DNA of 52,362 nt from a virus. Location of the stretch: the IMG/VR virus record IMGVR_UViG_3300048919_000218, positions 1-52,362 of that record; one strand, given 5' to 3'. Shown piece after piece: positions 7,742-15,415 of this stretch. Positions within the stretch are counted from its first letter, which is position 1; every line of letters starts with the position of its first letter. Both the position numbers and the translations under genes were made by a program. The notes under the pieces are model-generated. The model was not told the DNA's origin. It saw only the letters and a list, made by a program, of their open reading frames with translations, and did no database searches.

Positions 7742-8198
7742 GGCGCAGATCAAACTGGTCTGTCAGCAATGTATGGATCGTTGCGCAGTAGGTAATACAT
7801 GGCCTCCCGATCTCGCTGAATTTGTTTCGCTGGTTTCAGAGAGTGGAGCCAATCCCTTCGGGCTGACATCTGAACGGGTCATGACGGAGTACCGTCGCTG
7901 GCGTAACGAGTCTTATCGTTTTTCGGGTAGTGACAAATATCCGTGGCCGCAGCCGGTGCTGTATCACATCTGCATCGAAATGCGCAGAACTGGCGTTGAG
8001 CGCCAGTTGACTGAGGGGGAACTTAAAAAACTGGCTGAGAAGCTGTTAACCAAATGGGCGAAGCACGTAAGCAACGGGCTGTCGGTTCCACCAATCCGTC
8101 GCCAGCTTGCTGCACCGCAGCATCCGGCAGGGCCAACTCCGGCACAGCTGCTGATGGAAGAGTACAAGCGCCGCAAAGCGGCAGGTTTAACCAATTAA
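7527..8198 (+). CDS. Replication protein P-like (helicase loader)
   Basis: 223 aa. The lambda P family pattern is visible: WRLWQVMGEIFSNRW, WIAQIGSMTEAQIKLVCQQC, NTWPPDLAEFV, YPWPQPVLYHI, and the C-terminal PPIRRQLAAP. P proteins bring host DnaB helicase to O at the origin. ATG 7527 follows a strong GGAGG 9 nt upstream, giving a 215-nt overlap with O; an internal ATG at 7617 would shorten the overlap but lacks such a site. It ends just before motif copy C. Confidence 0.87.
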   Translation: MQQFNQIRQHPELFSKFNQHTQSGDAGTDLMATETAWRLWQVMGEIFSNRWTQKNGAEPTALWIAQIGSMTEAQIKLVCQQCMDRCAVGNTWPPDLAEFVSLVSESGANPFGLTSERVMTEYRRWRNESYRFSGSDKYPWPQPVLYHICIEMRRTGVERQLTEGELKKLAEKLLTKWAKHVSNGLSVPPIRRQLAAPQHPAGPTPAQLLMEEYKRRKAAGLTN

Positions 8199-8219
8199 TC
8201 GAGTATTGACCAATGACCA
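8197..8219 (+). repeat. Copy C of the recurring start-codon motif
   Basis: AATCGAGT, then ATTGACC, then AATGACCA. Here the ATG at 8213 is the real start of the PerC-domain gene. The motif overlaps the stop codon region of the P-like gene. Confidence 0.6.
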
Positions 8220-8632
8220 AACCATTAACCCAAAAAGAGCAGGTAGCAGTTTTTGTTCGTTACCAACCGAACTGTGCAGTTGGCGACGTTTCCGAGGCGC
8301 TTGATATGCATGGCGCTACAGCAGGCAAGTTACTGAGAGAGTTAAGCGACGAAGGAGTATTAAACCGGACACGTCACAGCGTGCAGTTTACCTATTCGGC
8401 AGCTCCTGATGCGGAAATTCCTGAGGTGATCCTTCCATGCATGTTGGAAAAAAGCGATCCTGTCAGAATGCAGGCTGCCGAGCAAAAAGCGAAAGAGCTT
8501 GAGGAGAAGGGCCTGTGGCGACGTGCTGCAGCTGTGTACACAGATATGTTTGGGATTGCCGGGAGTGCTGTTGAGGTTGCCCGTATTGCCAGGCGCCGCA
8601 AAGACTGCCTCCGCCAGGCGGGGAGGGTATAA
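8213..8632 (+). CDS. wHTH protein with C-terminal PerC-like domain
   Basis: 139 aa. Residues 5-62 resemble a winged helix (KEQVAVFVRYQPNCAVGDVSEAL, then TAGKLLRELSDEGVL). Residues 92-135 match the PerC fold (KAKELEEKGLWRRAAAVY, then IARRRKDCL), as in PerC and related prophage regulators that counteract H-NS-type silencing in pathogenic E. coli. It is probably a DNA-binding regulator that may act on host genes. It follows P and uses motif copy C as its start. Confidence 0.78.
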   Translation: MTKPLTQKEQVAVFVRYQPNCAVGDVSEALDMHGATAGKLLRELSDEGVLNRTRHSVQFTYSAAPDAEIPEVILPCMLEKSDPVRMQAAEQKAKELEEKGLWRRAAAVYTDMFGIAGSAVEVARIARRRKDCLRQAGRV

Positions 8633-8635
8633 CCG

Positions 8636-8890
8636 ATGCCGAGACCTAAAACACAAAGTGAGCGGGCTCAAATCATCACTCGGATCATTGAGTTGGTGAA
8701 GGAGCATGGACGCATCACGACGAATGACGTCGTTGCGATGTTCGATCTGCATCGCACGACTGCGGAGAAATACATCCGTACAGCCGTTCAGCGTGGTGAA
8801 CTTCTCCGTTATGGCCGCTGCGGCATCTTCCGTGATCAACGTGCTGTTATCGACTTTGACTTGAAACGTTTTTCACACAACAAAAAATAA
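8636..8890 (+). CDS. Small winged-helix regulator
   Basis: 84 aa. A clear wHTH (IITRIIELVKEHGRITTNDV, then DLHRTTAEKYIRTAVQRGEL) followed by a short beta-rich end (RYGRCGIFRDQRAVIDFDL). It begins 3 nt after the previous gene and shares its operon. This type is common next to P in enterobacterial lambdoids; its target is unknown. Confidence 0.75.
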   Translation: MPRPKTQSERAQIITRIIELVKEHGRITTNDVVAMFDLHRTTAEKYIRTAVQRGELLRYGRCGIFRDQRAVIDFDLKRFSHNKK

Positions 8891-8907
8891 GGCTAATGTA
8901 AAAATAT

Positions 8908-8966
8908 TGCCGCTTAATAGCGGCATCTACAAAATTTCTAAGGTCCGCTATGAGCGAGGAGCGGAC
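8908..8966 (+). other. Two hairpins after the early regulatory genes
   Basis: TGCCGCT-N4-AGCGGCA (8908-8925) and GTCCGCT-N10-AGCGGAC (8943-8966). Neither has a strong T run, so I do not call them intrinsic terminators; they mark the boundary between the core early operon and the accessory genes. Confidence 0.45.
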
Positions 8967-9022
8967 GCCCTGCTTCACAAAAAATGATATTGTTCTACAA
9001 ACAACTCTCCTAACGAGGTTTT

Positions 9023-9493
9023 ATGAAAATCAGAAGGTTCAGTAATGGGGATGAAATTGCGTTATTCAGAGTCTTTTTATCATCTGTACATACAATCGCA
9101 TCACACTACTACACACATGAACAAATAGAAGCCTGGGCCTCACCAGATATTGACCCGGAACAATGGGCCAATTACATAAGGGAGCTGCGCCCCTTTGTTG
9201 TTGAAGTGGATGGTGAAATAGCTGGATATGCAGATGTTCAGCCAAATGGGTACATTGACCATTTCTTTGTCTCGGGAACCTACCCTAGACAGGGAGTTGG
9301 GACACTACTGATGAATTACATTCATGAAGAAGCTAGACAACTTGGAATTGGTGAGCTTACTTCAAATGTAAGTAAGGCTGCGGAAGAGTTCTTTCTACGA
9401 CACGGCTTTCATGTAGTGGAACGAGGTTTTCCTGTCCGTCGTGGCGTGACACTACAAAATGCACTAATGCGGAAATATTTGGCGAAACAATAG
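9023..9493 (+). CDS. GNAT-family N-acetyltransferase (YafP-like)
   Basis: 156 aa. A GNAT fold: beta strand VVEVDGEIAGYADV, then the acetyl-CoA loop RQGVGT at about residues 89-94, then the FFLRHGFHVV end motif. Most similar in layout to E. coli YafP. The acceptor is unknown; relatives modify small molecules or proteins. It has its own gap upstream (about 130 bp) and downstream (about 210 bp). Base composition is more AT-rich than O/P, consistent with accessory cargo. Confidence 0.83.
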   Translation: MKIRRFSNGDEIALFRVFLSSVHTIASHYYTHEQIEAWASPDIDPEQWANYIRELRPFVVEVDGEIAGYADVQPNGYIDHFFVSGTYPRQGVGTLLMNYIHEEARQLGIGELTSNVSKAAEEFFLRHGFHVVERGFPVRRGVTLQNALMRKYLAKQ

Positions 9494-9707
9494 AAAACTG
9501 GCTGAAGGGAAGTGTTGAACTTTTCGCCTAGTTGAAATCAGTCAGAACAGAAAGCCATTATAACGTACAAAATTTTCTGTTTCCCAAACGGAGCCATATT
9601 ACTATGTATTGCTGTTTTAACCGGGAGTAATTGTGACGTAAGGATTATAAATGGAGTACCATCAGTATTGCTGCTTCAGCGCGTCTATAAATGCTCAGGA
9701 GGGCTCA

Positions 9708-10250
9708 ATGTCTACCACTTTTCAACATCGTTTCATTCTTACAGGTGGCCCAGGATCAGGCAAAAGCACGATAATTGATACGATTATAAAACGAGGGTTT
9801 TGGTGTTCTAAAGAAGCTGGAAGAGGTGTGATACAAGACCAGGTTAACATCGGCGGCGATGCATTACCGTGGGCTAACCAGAGTGCATTTGCAGAACTGA
9901 TGCTATCCTGGGAAATGCGTTCGTGGCATGAAGCGGAAGGGCAAACACAACCCTGCTTCTTCGACCGTGGTGTTCCTGATGTTATGGGTTATTTACGTCT
10001 TTCTGAGCTTTCCATACCGAGGTATCTGGAAAACGCCATCGAGAAATTTCGCTATAACCGAATCGTATTTATTGCACCACCCTGGCGTGACATATATGTA
10101 CAGGACACAGAGCGCAAACAATCTTTCGGTGTTGCCGTCGCGACATATCACGCAATGGTGAAAACATACCGTATGTATGACTATCAATTGATTGAATTAC
10201 CATGTACTTCAGTAGAGGAACGTGTGGATTTTATCCTTTCCAGGATATAG
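9708..10250 (+). CDS. P-loop NTPase/kinase-like protein (AAA_28 type)
   Basis: 180 aa. Walker A GGPGSGKST at residues 13-21 and a Walker-B-like segment CFFDRG. The layout (RFILTGGPGSGKST, KEAGRGV, FFDRGVPD, IVFIAPPW) is that of small ATP-binding kinase-like proteins. The substrate is unknown. Start at 9708 follows a strong AGGAGG; an upstream in-frame ATG (9651) lacks one. It is convergent with the GrpB gene 4 bp downstream. The 214-bp gap before it contains no gene I can support. Confidence 0.8.
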   Translation: MSTTFQHRFILTGGPGSGKSTIIDTIIKRGFWCSKEAGRGVIQDQVNIGGDALPWANQSAFAELMLSWEMRSWHEAEGQTQPCFFDRGVPDVMGYLRLSELSIPRYLENAIEKFRYNRIVFIAPPWRDIYVQDTERKQSFGVAVATYHAMVKTYRMYDYQLIELPCTSVEERVDFILSRI

Positions 10251-10254
10251 TACA

Positions 10255-10845
10255 TCAAATATAGCCCAAATGTTTAAAAATCCTCTGGTAGATATCGTGT
10301 ACCACTTTACTTTTATTTTCATGATATTTATGAATATCAAAGCTGCAACCTTTAATTGCCTCAAGTTTGGCATTAGCATATAATTCGCAGTCTTTTTCTG
10401 ACTGCCTAAGCCAATCTCGAAAAAGCAAATGCCGAGCTATTTCAGGGGTGTCCTGAGTAAAAATATGTAGGTTAACTCTAGGATTTTCATAATGAAAAAG
10501 ACGATGGCCATGGAAGCGAGGTTCACGAACAATTAGTCTATACCCAAGTTTTTCAAGCGCTAACAAATATACTTCTTCATCCGCAGCATCAACAACCGTC
10601 ACGTCAATATCAATAACGGGTTTAGCGGCCAGACCAGGTACTGCCGTAGAACCCACATGATCAATTTTTAGCAAATTCGAACCTAATATATCCTTAATTT
10701 TAGATTCCAGTGCTGAATATATTTCCGGCCACGAGGGATCATAAGCAACGACCGAAATATTCTCAATCGGCGGTACACCATTAACAAAGTAGCTATCCTG
10801 AGGATCGATGACATAATGTTCCATCATCTCTTTTTTGCTAACCAT
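10255..10845 (-). CDS. GrpB-family nucleotidyltransferase-like protein
   Basis: 196 aa. The GrpB/UPF0157 core is visible: VVAYDPSWP, KIDHVGSTAVPGLAAKPVID, then IDVTVVD and HRLFHYENPRVNLHIF. The family adopts a polymerase-beta nucleotidyltransferase fold; most members are uncharacterised. It is on the minus strand inside an otherwise rightward region, which suggests independent acquisition. ATG 10845 is taken; 10827 and 10824 are alternatives. Confidence 0.82.
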   Translation of the reverse strand: MVSKKEMMEHYVIDPQDSYFVNGVPPIENISVVAYDPSWPEIYSALESKIKDILGSNLLKIDHVGSTAVPGLAAKPVIDIDVTVVDAADEEVYLLALEKLGYRLIVREPRFHGHRLFHYENPRVNLHIFTQDTPEIARHLLFRDWLRQSEKDCELYANAKLEAIKGCSFDIHKYHENKSKVVHDIYQRIFKHLGYI

Positions 10846-11035
10846 GAACTGATACCCATAGATAATTAAAATTATGAACGATAGTGTACAGGAGATGGGG
10901 TTGGATGTCTCTCAAACGCCAGCTGTTGGCACTAAGCGGACCCCACGAGTAATGCTTTTGCTGAAGTTTTTGGTAGATGAGCGTTTTAGTACCTTAATGA
11001 GTTGTACCAATTCAATAAGTTTTCAGGTTTTTCCA

Positions 11036-11060
11036 AGGCCGCTTACAGCGGCTTTTTTTT
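11036..11060 (+). terminator. Rho-independent terminator
   Basis: GCCGCT-N3-AGCGGC followed by eight T. It isolates the dinI promoter from upstream transcription. The rest of the 318-bp gap 10846-11163 holds the SOS promoter and no gene I can support. Confidence 0.85.
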
Positions 11061-11102
11061 CATCAACTGATGTGAGTGTTAGCATTTCGTGCGGTTAAAA
11101 CG

Positions 11103-11145
11103 TTGATCAAACTCACCTAGCGGTGTACTGTATGAATGTACAGTT
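11103..11145 (+). promoter_or_regulatory. LexA-regulated promoter of dinI
   Basis: LexA box TACTGTATGAATGTACAGTT (11126-11145; CTG-N10-CAG) overlaps a -10 (TACTGT) placed 17 bp after TTGATC (11103-11108). The same TTGATC-17-TACTGT layout occurs before umuDC at 40829. Repression by LexA and induction on DNA damage follow. Confidence 0.9.
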
Positions 11146-11163
11146 AAAGCGGCGGAGGCATTT

Positions 11164-11397
11164 ATGAAAGTTGAATTAACCATTGATCGTACTAAAGAAC
11201 TTCCTAAGGGCGCGGTCCTGGCGCTGGAAAAAGAATTATTAAAACGACTCCAGAATCAGTTCGATGAATGCAGTCTGGTTATACGTCGTGCAGGTTCAGA
11301 TGGATTAAGTGTTTACGGTGGTGAGAAGGATGTGAAGAAGAAGGTTGAGGAAATCCTCCAGCAGACTTGGGAAAGCGCAGACGACTGGTTTTATTGA
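11164..11397 (+). CDS. dinI: DinI-like SOS modulator
   Basis: 77 aa with the DinI pattern (MKVELTIDR, LPKGAVLALEKEL, then an acidic C-terminal helix ending ESADDWFY). DinI binds RecA filaments and tunes co-protease activity on LexA and UmuD. Its expression is under a strong SOS box. GGAGG lies upstream of ATG 11164. It could adjust the window for UmuD' formation by the prophage's own umuD at 40.9 kb. Confidence 0.92.
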   Translation: MKVELTIDRTKELPKGAVLALEKELLKRLQNQFDECSLVIRRAGSDGLSVYGGEKDVKKKVEEILQQTWESADDWFY

Positions 11398-11435
11398 TAC
11401 AGCATGCAATGACTTTCCGAGTGGAGGGGGAATTG

Positions 11436-11681
11436 GTGAAACAAAAAGAAGAATTTCTGAAAAAGGGCTATGCAGTCATCAGGTGTCACGATGGGGTTAT
11501 CGTTGCACGACTGCACTCGTTTCCTGAGTGTGAGCGCGCGCTGATGTACAGGCGCGGTGGTGAAGTATCGTTTATGCCGCTTCAGGATGACGAGATTGTA
11601 GGAACACCAACACTCTTTACCCAGATACTGGAACGGGCTGGTTATCGCGTCTCGAAGAATTCTGTTACACTCCCGTCATAG
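11436..11681 (+). CDS. Small phage protein, unknown
   Basis: 81 aa from GTG 11436, preceded by GGAGGGGG. An in-frame ATG at 11409 would add nine residues but has no ribosome site. Sequence: VKQKEEFLKKGYAVIR, then an acidic middle and basic end. No domain recognised. It lies in the nin-like segment between dinI and rusA. Confidence 0.6.
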   Translation: MKQKEEFLKKGYAVIRCHDGVIVARLHSFPECERALMYRRGGEVSFMPLQDDEIVGTPTLFTQILERAGYRVSKNSVTLPS

Positions 11682-11811
11682 GCCTGAACACCCTATACCT
11701 GCTGCGCCACTGGAGAAATACCATGGCGCAAACACCAAACCAGAATATATTCCTACTGACCCTTCAAAGGGCCAGCAATTTTCTTTTGATGTCATTCCTG
11801 CAGGGGGCGGC

Positions 11812-12012
11812 ATGAAGAAAAGCTGGTTCACTCACACCGGACTGACAACCGAAGAAGCCAATGAGCTGGTGGCGAGCTATAAAACTAAAGGCGTACCCGT
11901 CGAGAAGAGCCTCGATATTGATCCTCGTCTTTGGATAGTCAGCGCATTATTGCCGCAGCAAAAATCCTCACCTAAGACAGCGCAAAGCATGCGTTCCCGG
12001 GCATGGGGGTGA
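11812..12012 (+). CDS. Small phage protein, unknown
   Basis: 66 aa (MKKSWFTHTGLTTEEANELV, ending MRSRAWG). ATG 11812 follows AGGGGG. The same frame is open for about 160 nt upstream without an ATG, so the gene may once have been longer. Its stop codon overlaps the rusA start (TGATG). Function unknown. Confidence 0.6.
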   Translation: MKKSWFTHTGLTTEEANELVASYKTKGVPVEKSLDIDPRLWIVSALLPQQKSSPKTAQSMRSRAWG

Positions 12013-12371
12013 TGGTGAAAGTCTATAACATCCTCCCAATGGGTAAGCCACGCATGACGCGTGCAGACAAATGGAAGAAGCGCCCTGAAGTTATGCGCTA
12101 CCGGGCCTTCTGCGATCATGTCCGGCTCCTGGGCATCTGCATGCCAGAATCAAATTCACACGTTACCTTCGTTCTTCCGATGCCAAAGAGCTGGAGCAAA
12201 AAGAAGCGCGCTGAGATGAACGGGCAGCCCCATCAGGGCAAACCCGATCTCGATAATCTGCTGAAGTCTCTGATGGATGCGCTCTTCGAAGACGACACGC
12301 ATATCTGGGATTCAAGGATCACGAAGCTCTGGGGCGAAAACGGGCAGATCATTATCAGGGAGAGCGAGTAA
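12012..12371 (+). CDS. rusA: RusA-family Holliday-junction endonuclease
   Basis: 119 aa. The RusA signature is visible: KPDLDNLLKSLMDALFEDD, containing the metal-binding acidic residues, and VLPMPKSWSKKKRAEM. RusA dimers resolve four-way junctions during phage recombination. ATG 12012 is coupled to the upstream stop; an ATG at 12003 is also in frame. The next gene starts at its last base. Confidence 0.92.
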   Translation: MVKVYNILPMGKPRMTRADKWKKRPEVMRYRAFCDHVRLLGICMPESNSHVTFVLPMPKSWSKKKRAEMNGQPHQGKPDLDNLLKSLMDALFEDDTHIWDSRITKLWGENGQIIIRESE

Positions 12372-13390
12372 TGCGTGCGCTTCTTCAACCTGTGATTGCG
12401 AGAGAGCTTGGTGTCGTGCTGCTGAAGCCTGGTAGAGATCTGATGGAGTTATTCACAGCAGGAAGAGTGCTGATCGAGCGCCAGCCCGAAAGTATGGCCG
12501 GGTATCAAACTGGCCGTGTTTCCGATGCCCGGCAGCCACTCGCTGAAAACGAGCAGTTGCGAAGCTTCTTTTTGAATGAAAAGGTCCTGACTGCAGCTGG
12601 GGGTCTAAGCGGGCTTGATTACTGGTTGCTGAATTACGGCGGTGGAAATTGCCAGTACGCTCACAGTGATTACCACTATCACGAACTAACCATCATGCAC
12701 CATGAGCCGGGGTCCATCCGGCTATGTGGTTATTGCGACAACCAGCTGCGAGAGCAGCATACCGAGGCGCTGGCAGAACTGGCACGCAGAAACGTAATTG
12801 CCTTTGTTCTGGATTCTATTCGTTTTTCTCTCGGTATCGACAAAAGTCGCGAGATTTCCCTCGCTGAACTCAGCTGGTGGGCTGTCCGCAAGACAGTAAC
12901 GGATGCCTTATCAGAATGTTGCGCTCGGGAAGCACTTCGTTTGCCTGAAGAGAGCAGAATTGGTCGTGAAAGCGATATTACGCCTGCAGTATCGGCCACC
13001 AGCATCCTTGGCGAATTAGTTTCAGCAGTTGACCTGCCTGATGCTCTGACCGAACCGCTGGTGGGCGTGATGGTGGATCCGGCGCCGCCTCAGTCTTTCA
13101 TGCGTCGCCCAAAGCGTATGCGCTGGGAAAGTCGCGATTATCTGAACTGGGTGAAAACACAGCCCTGCGAATGCTGCCAGCAGCAATCAGACGACCCGCA
13201 CCACTTAATCGGATGGGGGCAGGGTGGCATGGCAACAAAAGCGCACGACATTTTCTCCATTCCACTTTGCCGAAAACATCATACCGAACTGCATAACGAC
13301 CGCCTGGCATTCGAGCGTAAATATGGCTCGCAGCTGGAAATGATCATTAGAGTGCTGGACCGGGCCTACGCGCTCGGCGTTCTGGCGTAA
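12371..13390 (+). CDS. DUF968 protein with HNH-like zinc site
   Basis: 339 aa. The N-terminal two thirds are specific to the DUF968 family (LSGLDYWLLNYGGGNCQYAH). The C-terminal 77 residues carry a Cys/His cluster: C266, C268, C269, HH277-278, C300, HH303-304, H308, like an HNH/zinc-ribbon fold (DDPHHLIGWGQGG, PLCRKHHTELH). It is usually found between rusA and Q genes. It may bind or cut DNA; not established. The start overlaps the rusA stop. Confidence 0.85.
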   Translation: MRALLQPVIARELGVVLLKPGRDLMELFTAGRVLIERQPESMAGYQTGRVSDARQPLAENEQLRSFFLNEKVLTAAGGLSGLDYWLLNYGGGNCQYAHSDYHYHELTIMHHEPGSIRLCGYCDNQLREQHTEALAELARRNVIAFVLDSIRFSLGIDKSREISLAELSWWAVRKTVTDALSECCAREALRLPEESRIGRESDITPAVSATSILGELVSAVDLPDALTEPLVGVMVDPAPPQSFMRRPKRMRWESRDYLNWVKTQPCECCQQQSDDPHHLIGWGQGGMATKAHDIFSIPLCRKHHTELHNDRLAFERKYGSQLEMIIRVLDRAYALGVLA

Positions 13391-13402
13391 GGAGCGAACA
13401 GG

Positions 13403-13999
13403 ATGACACCACGTCAACGCCGTAATCATAATGAAGCGCTGGGTAAAGCAGCGACTGCACCGCGTAAAAGCTGGCTGGGTAAGAGCATGCTCCTGACTGG
13501 TATTCAGGCTGCATGGATTAAGTCATTGCTGACAACATGGGGAGAGGGTGTAAGCGGTGGAACAGCCCCACGTTTACCCCGCGCACATGCCTGCTGGGAT
13601 GTTCTTAAGGGTGGGCGATGGTCAGACAAGGCATTGTCTCGCTTTACAGCTGCATTGGAACAAGCTCGGGGTGAAGGATTCAAAGGGCCGCAGGCGCTTA
13701 ATCGTGCTCACGCCATTTTGTGGCCACAGCCAGCCACCAGCATCATTGATGAAGCTATGCACGCTGAAGACGTTGATTTTGTCGAGCAGTCAGTGCTGCA
13801 GGCGCTTGATGTAAATGACCCGGTTTATATCGTCGGCCTGCAGTATTACACCACGCGCAAAAAGATATCGGACATCACCAGAGATCTGCAAAGCTTGGCA
13901 CCATGGCTGACGGATAACGAGGCCAGAAAGCGGGTGCGCTGGTGTCTGGAAATTTTCAGAGCGAAAATATTTTTGTCTGCACGGTCATTTTTAATGTGA
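13403..13999 (+). CDS. DUF1133 protein in the late-antiterminator (Q) position
   Basis: 198 aa, MTPRQRRNHNEALGKAAT onward, with LPRAHACWDVLKGGRWSDKAL and QYYTTRKKISDITRDL. DUF1133 proteins replace Q in many enterobacterial lambdoids, and a helix-turn-helix-like C-terminal half is plausible. Function as Q is inferred from position: last gene of the early right operon, before several terminators that late transcription must pass (15193, 15328, 15724, 16941). Start after AAGGAG. Confidence 0.78.
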   Translation: MTPRQRRNHNEALGKAATAPRKSWLGKSMLLTGIQAAWIKSLLTTWGEGVSGGTAPRLPRAHACWDVLKGGRWSDKALSRFTAALEQARGEGFKGPQALNRAHAILWPQPATSIIDEAMHAEDVDFVEQSVLQALDVNDPVYIVGLQYYTTRKKISDITRDLQSLAPWLTDNEARKRVRWCLEIFRAKIFLSARSFLM

Positions 14000-14004
14000 A
14001 CCAC

Positions 14005-14036
14005 ATGATGCTGTATGAGTGCTCATACAGCATCAT
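14005..14036. repeat. Perfect 32-bp palindrome with an adjacent partial copy
   Basis: Two 15-bp arms (ATGATGCTGTATGAG and its complement) around TG. A near copy of the right arm, TCATATAGCATCAT, lies at 14043-14056, exactly 20 bp (two helical turns) after TCATACAGCATCAT (14023-14036). It is between the Q-position gene and a small accessory operon. No T run, so it is more like a protein-binding site than a terminator. Confidence 0.85.
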
Positions 14037-14144
14037 ACCTATTCATATAGCATCATTAGCTGTTGCTAAATACAGTGGTATTGTTTACGCTTTCAGTACC
14101 AGTTAAGAGCGCAGCGCCGACTTTGGACTGGTGAGGAGTGACAT

Positions 14145-14378
14145 ATGAAAATGATTAACCGCCTTATGGCGACGCTGGCCACTCCAGACCGTATTATGGA
14201 TATCCTGGTCAGCAATAGGTGGGATACCAAAGAAAACCCGGCTGAAAATAGTGCAACCGAGGCATACTTTTTTGACCGTAGCGGTACGTTAAAAATCAAT
14301 CCACATAACGAAAGTGTGCAAAATGCTTTTGATTATAATATAAATGCTCTGTCTTCGAAGAATAAACATCAAGGATAG
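14145..14378 (+). CDS. Small protein, unknown
   Basis: 77 aa, starting MKMINRLMATLATPDRIMD after GAGGAG. Polar, no domain recognised. Three nucleotides separate its stop from the membrane-protein gene, so the two form an operon downstream of the 32-bp palindrome. Confidence 0.65.
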   Translation: MKMINRLMATLATPDRIMDILVSNRWDTKENPAENSATEAYFFDRSGTLKINPHNESVQNAFDYNINALSSKNKHQG

Positions 14379-14380
14379 GC

Positions 14381-15163
14381 ATGAGCGCGGCGTTAGTTGT
14401 GGTAATTTTAGTTTGTGGCTATTTGTACATAAATAGCCACATTCCTTCCAAAATTCTCTTCAAAAAATCAACTGGTTGGCAATCCTACTTTCAGGTGGCC
14501 TTGAAAGGATCCATCTACTTGATTATGGGCTTCTTTTTCCTGCTGATAGTTTGGGCTGGTGTATTTCTAATTATGTTGATTTTCAACATACCTCATTTTT
14601 TCAAACCAACTTTGCATCATTTTACCTTCGCGTATGATCTCTGGGAGATCCACTTTGCGGGTGTAGGTATGCCTTTTGTTGCTTTGGTCGCTGCAACCAT
14701 AATGTTTAGTTTGAGTGAATCTAAGCAAGCCGAGAAACAGTTGAGAGACCCAGCGCAGCGCCGAAAAATTTTCGAGGAAGTAGCTAAAAGTAGCCCTGTG
14801 GAGGCAATTCTTCTTGAGTCTTTGGATAGCCAACAACAGCTGCTCGTATCCATTACACTGAAGTCGCGAAAAGTTTATATCGGCATGGTTCATGAGGCAC
14901 GCCTGGAAGAGCATGATACAGATACGGTGGTCATCGTCCCGTTCCTGAGCGGATACCGTGATAAAGACACCCTGTCATTTATCGAAGAGGTAAATTATGC
15001 CGACCACTATAAAGAGTGCGGTATAACATTTACGTCACAACCAATATCACTTAAGCAGTACCGCCATGTTATTCCAAGGGACCAGATAGAATCTGTGTCA
15101 CTATTCAATTCAGCTATGTATGCGCAATTCAGGCAACTTAAGAAAGAAAACGAAAAGCAATAG
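14381..15163 (+). CDS. Membrane protein with large cytoplasmic domain, unknown
   Basis: 260 aa. Three membrane segments are visible at about residues 3-18, 42-68 and 94-110, then a soluble domain (SPVEAILLESLDSQQQLLVSITLKSRKVYIGMV, then VVIVPFLSGYRDKDTLSF). Similar proteins occur in other prophages near the lysis genes, but I know no function. The gene is AT-rich relative to neighbours, paired with the 77-aa protein, and closed by its own terminator at 15193: a typical lysogenic-conversion (moron) arrangement. Superinfection exclusion is one possibility. Confidence 0.75.
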   Translation: MSAALVVVILVCGYLYINSHIPSKILFKKSTGWQSYFQVALKGSIYLIMGFFFLLIVWAGVFLIMLIFNIPHFFKPTLHHFTFAYDLWEIHFAGVGMPFVALVAATIMFSLSESKQAEKQLRDPAQRRKIFEEVAKSSPVEAILLESLDSQQQLLVSITLKSRKVYIGMVHEARLEEHDTDTVVIVPFLSGYRDKDTLSFIEEVNYADHYKECGITFTSQPISLKQYRHVIPRDQIESVSLFNSAMYAQFRQLKKENEKQ

Positions 15164-15192
15164 TTCTGCATTCAGCTATGTAAATATCAATG

Positions 15193-15221
15193 GCACTTTT
15201 TTAGCGAAAAGTGCTTTTTTT
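15193..15221 (+). terminator. Rho-independent terminator
   Basis: GCACTTTT-N6-AAAAGTGC followed by seven T. Ends the 14145-15163 transcription unit. Confidence 0.88.
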
Positions 15222-15327
15222 ATATGTTGATATTGAAAATGGGCCAGAAAATTAGATAATTCAGTCATGCTTGGCAGAGCTGCGCCGCGATGGCAGCGAA
15301 CTTAAGCGACAATTTGAATATAACGAG

Positions 15328-15350
15328 AGCCCCGCCAGTCGGGGCTTTTG
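15328..15350 (+). terminator. Rho-independent terminator (tR'-like)
   Basis: AGCCCCG-N5-CGGGGCT with TTTT. Lies in a 379-bp gene-free stretch (15164-15542) that holds two terminators and a long inverted repeat; no gene is supported there. Confidence 0.75.
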
Positions 15351-15355
15351 CTTTA

Positions 15356-15415
15356 CGGCGATACGACAGGGGTATTCGCGAGGTGCATTGCATCAATACC
15401 CCTGTCATATCGTCG
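15356..15415. repeat. Long inverted repeat, 21-bp arms
   Basis: Arms at 15356-15376 and 15395-15415 pair over 21 positions with two exceptions (one G-U in RNA, one C-A), around an 18-nt loop. Each arm contains ACAGGGGTATT or its complement. There is no T run. It starts 6 bp after the terminator at 15328-15350. Confidence 0.85.

Noticed and set aside
10874-11098. 74-codon plus-strand frame upstream of dinI
   Set aside because: It reads through the terminator stem at 11036-11060 and has no recognised pattern.
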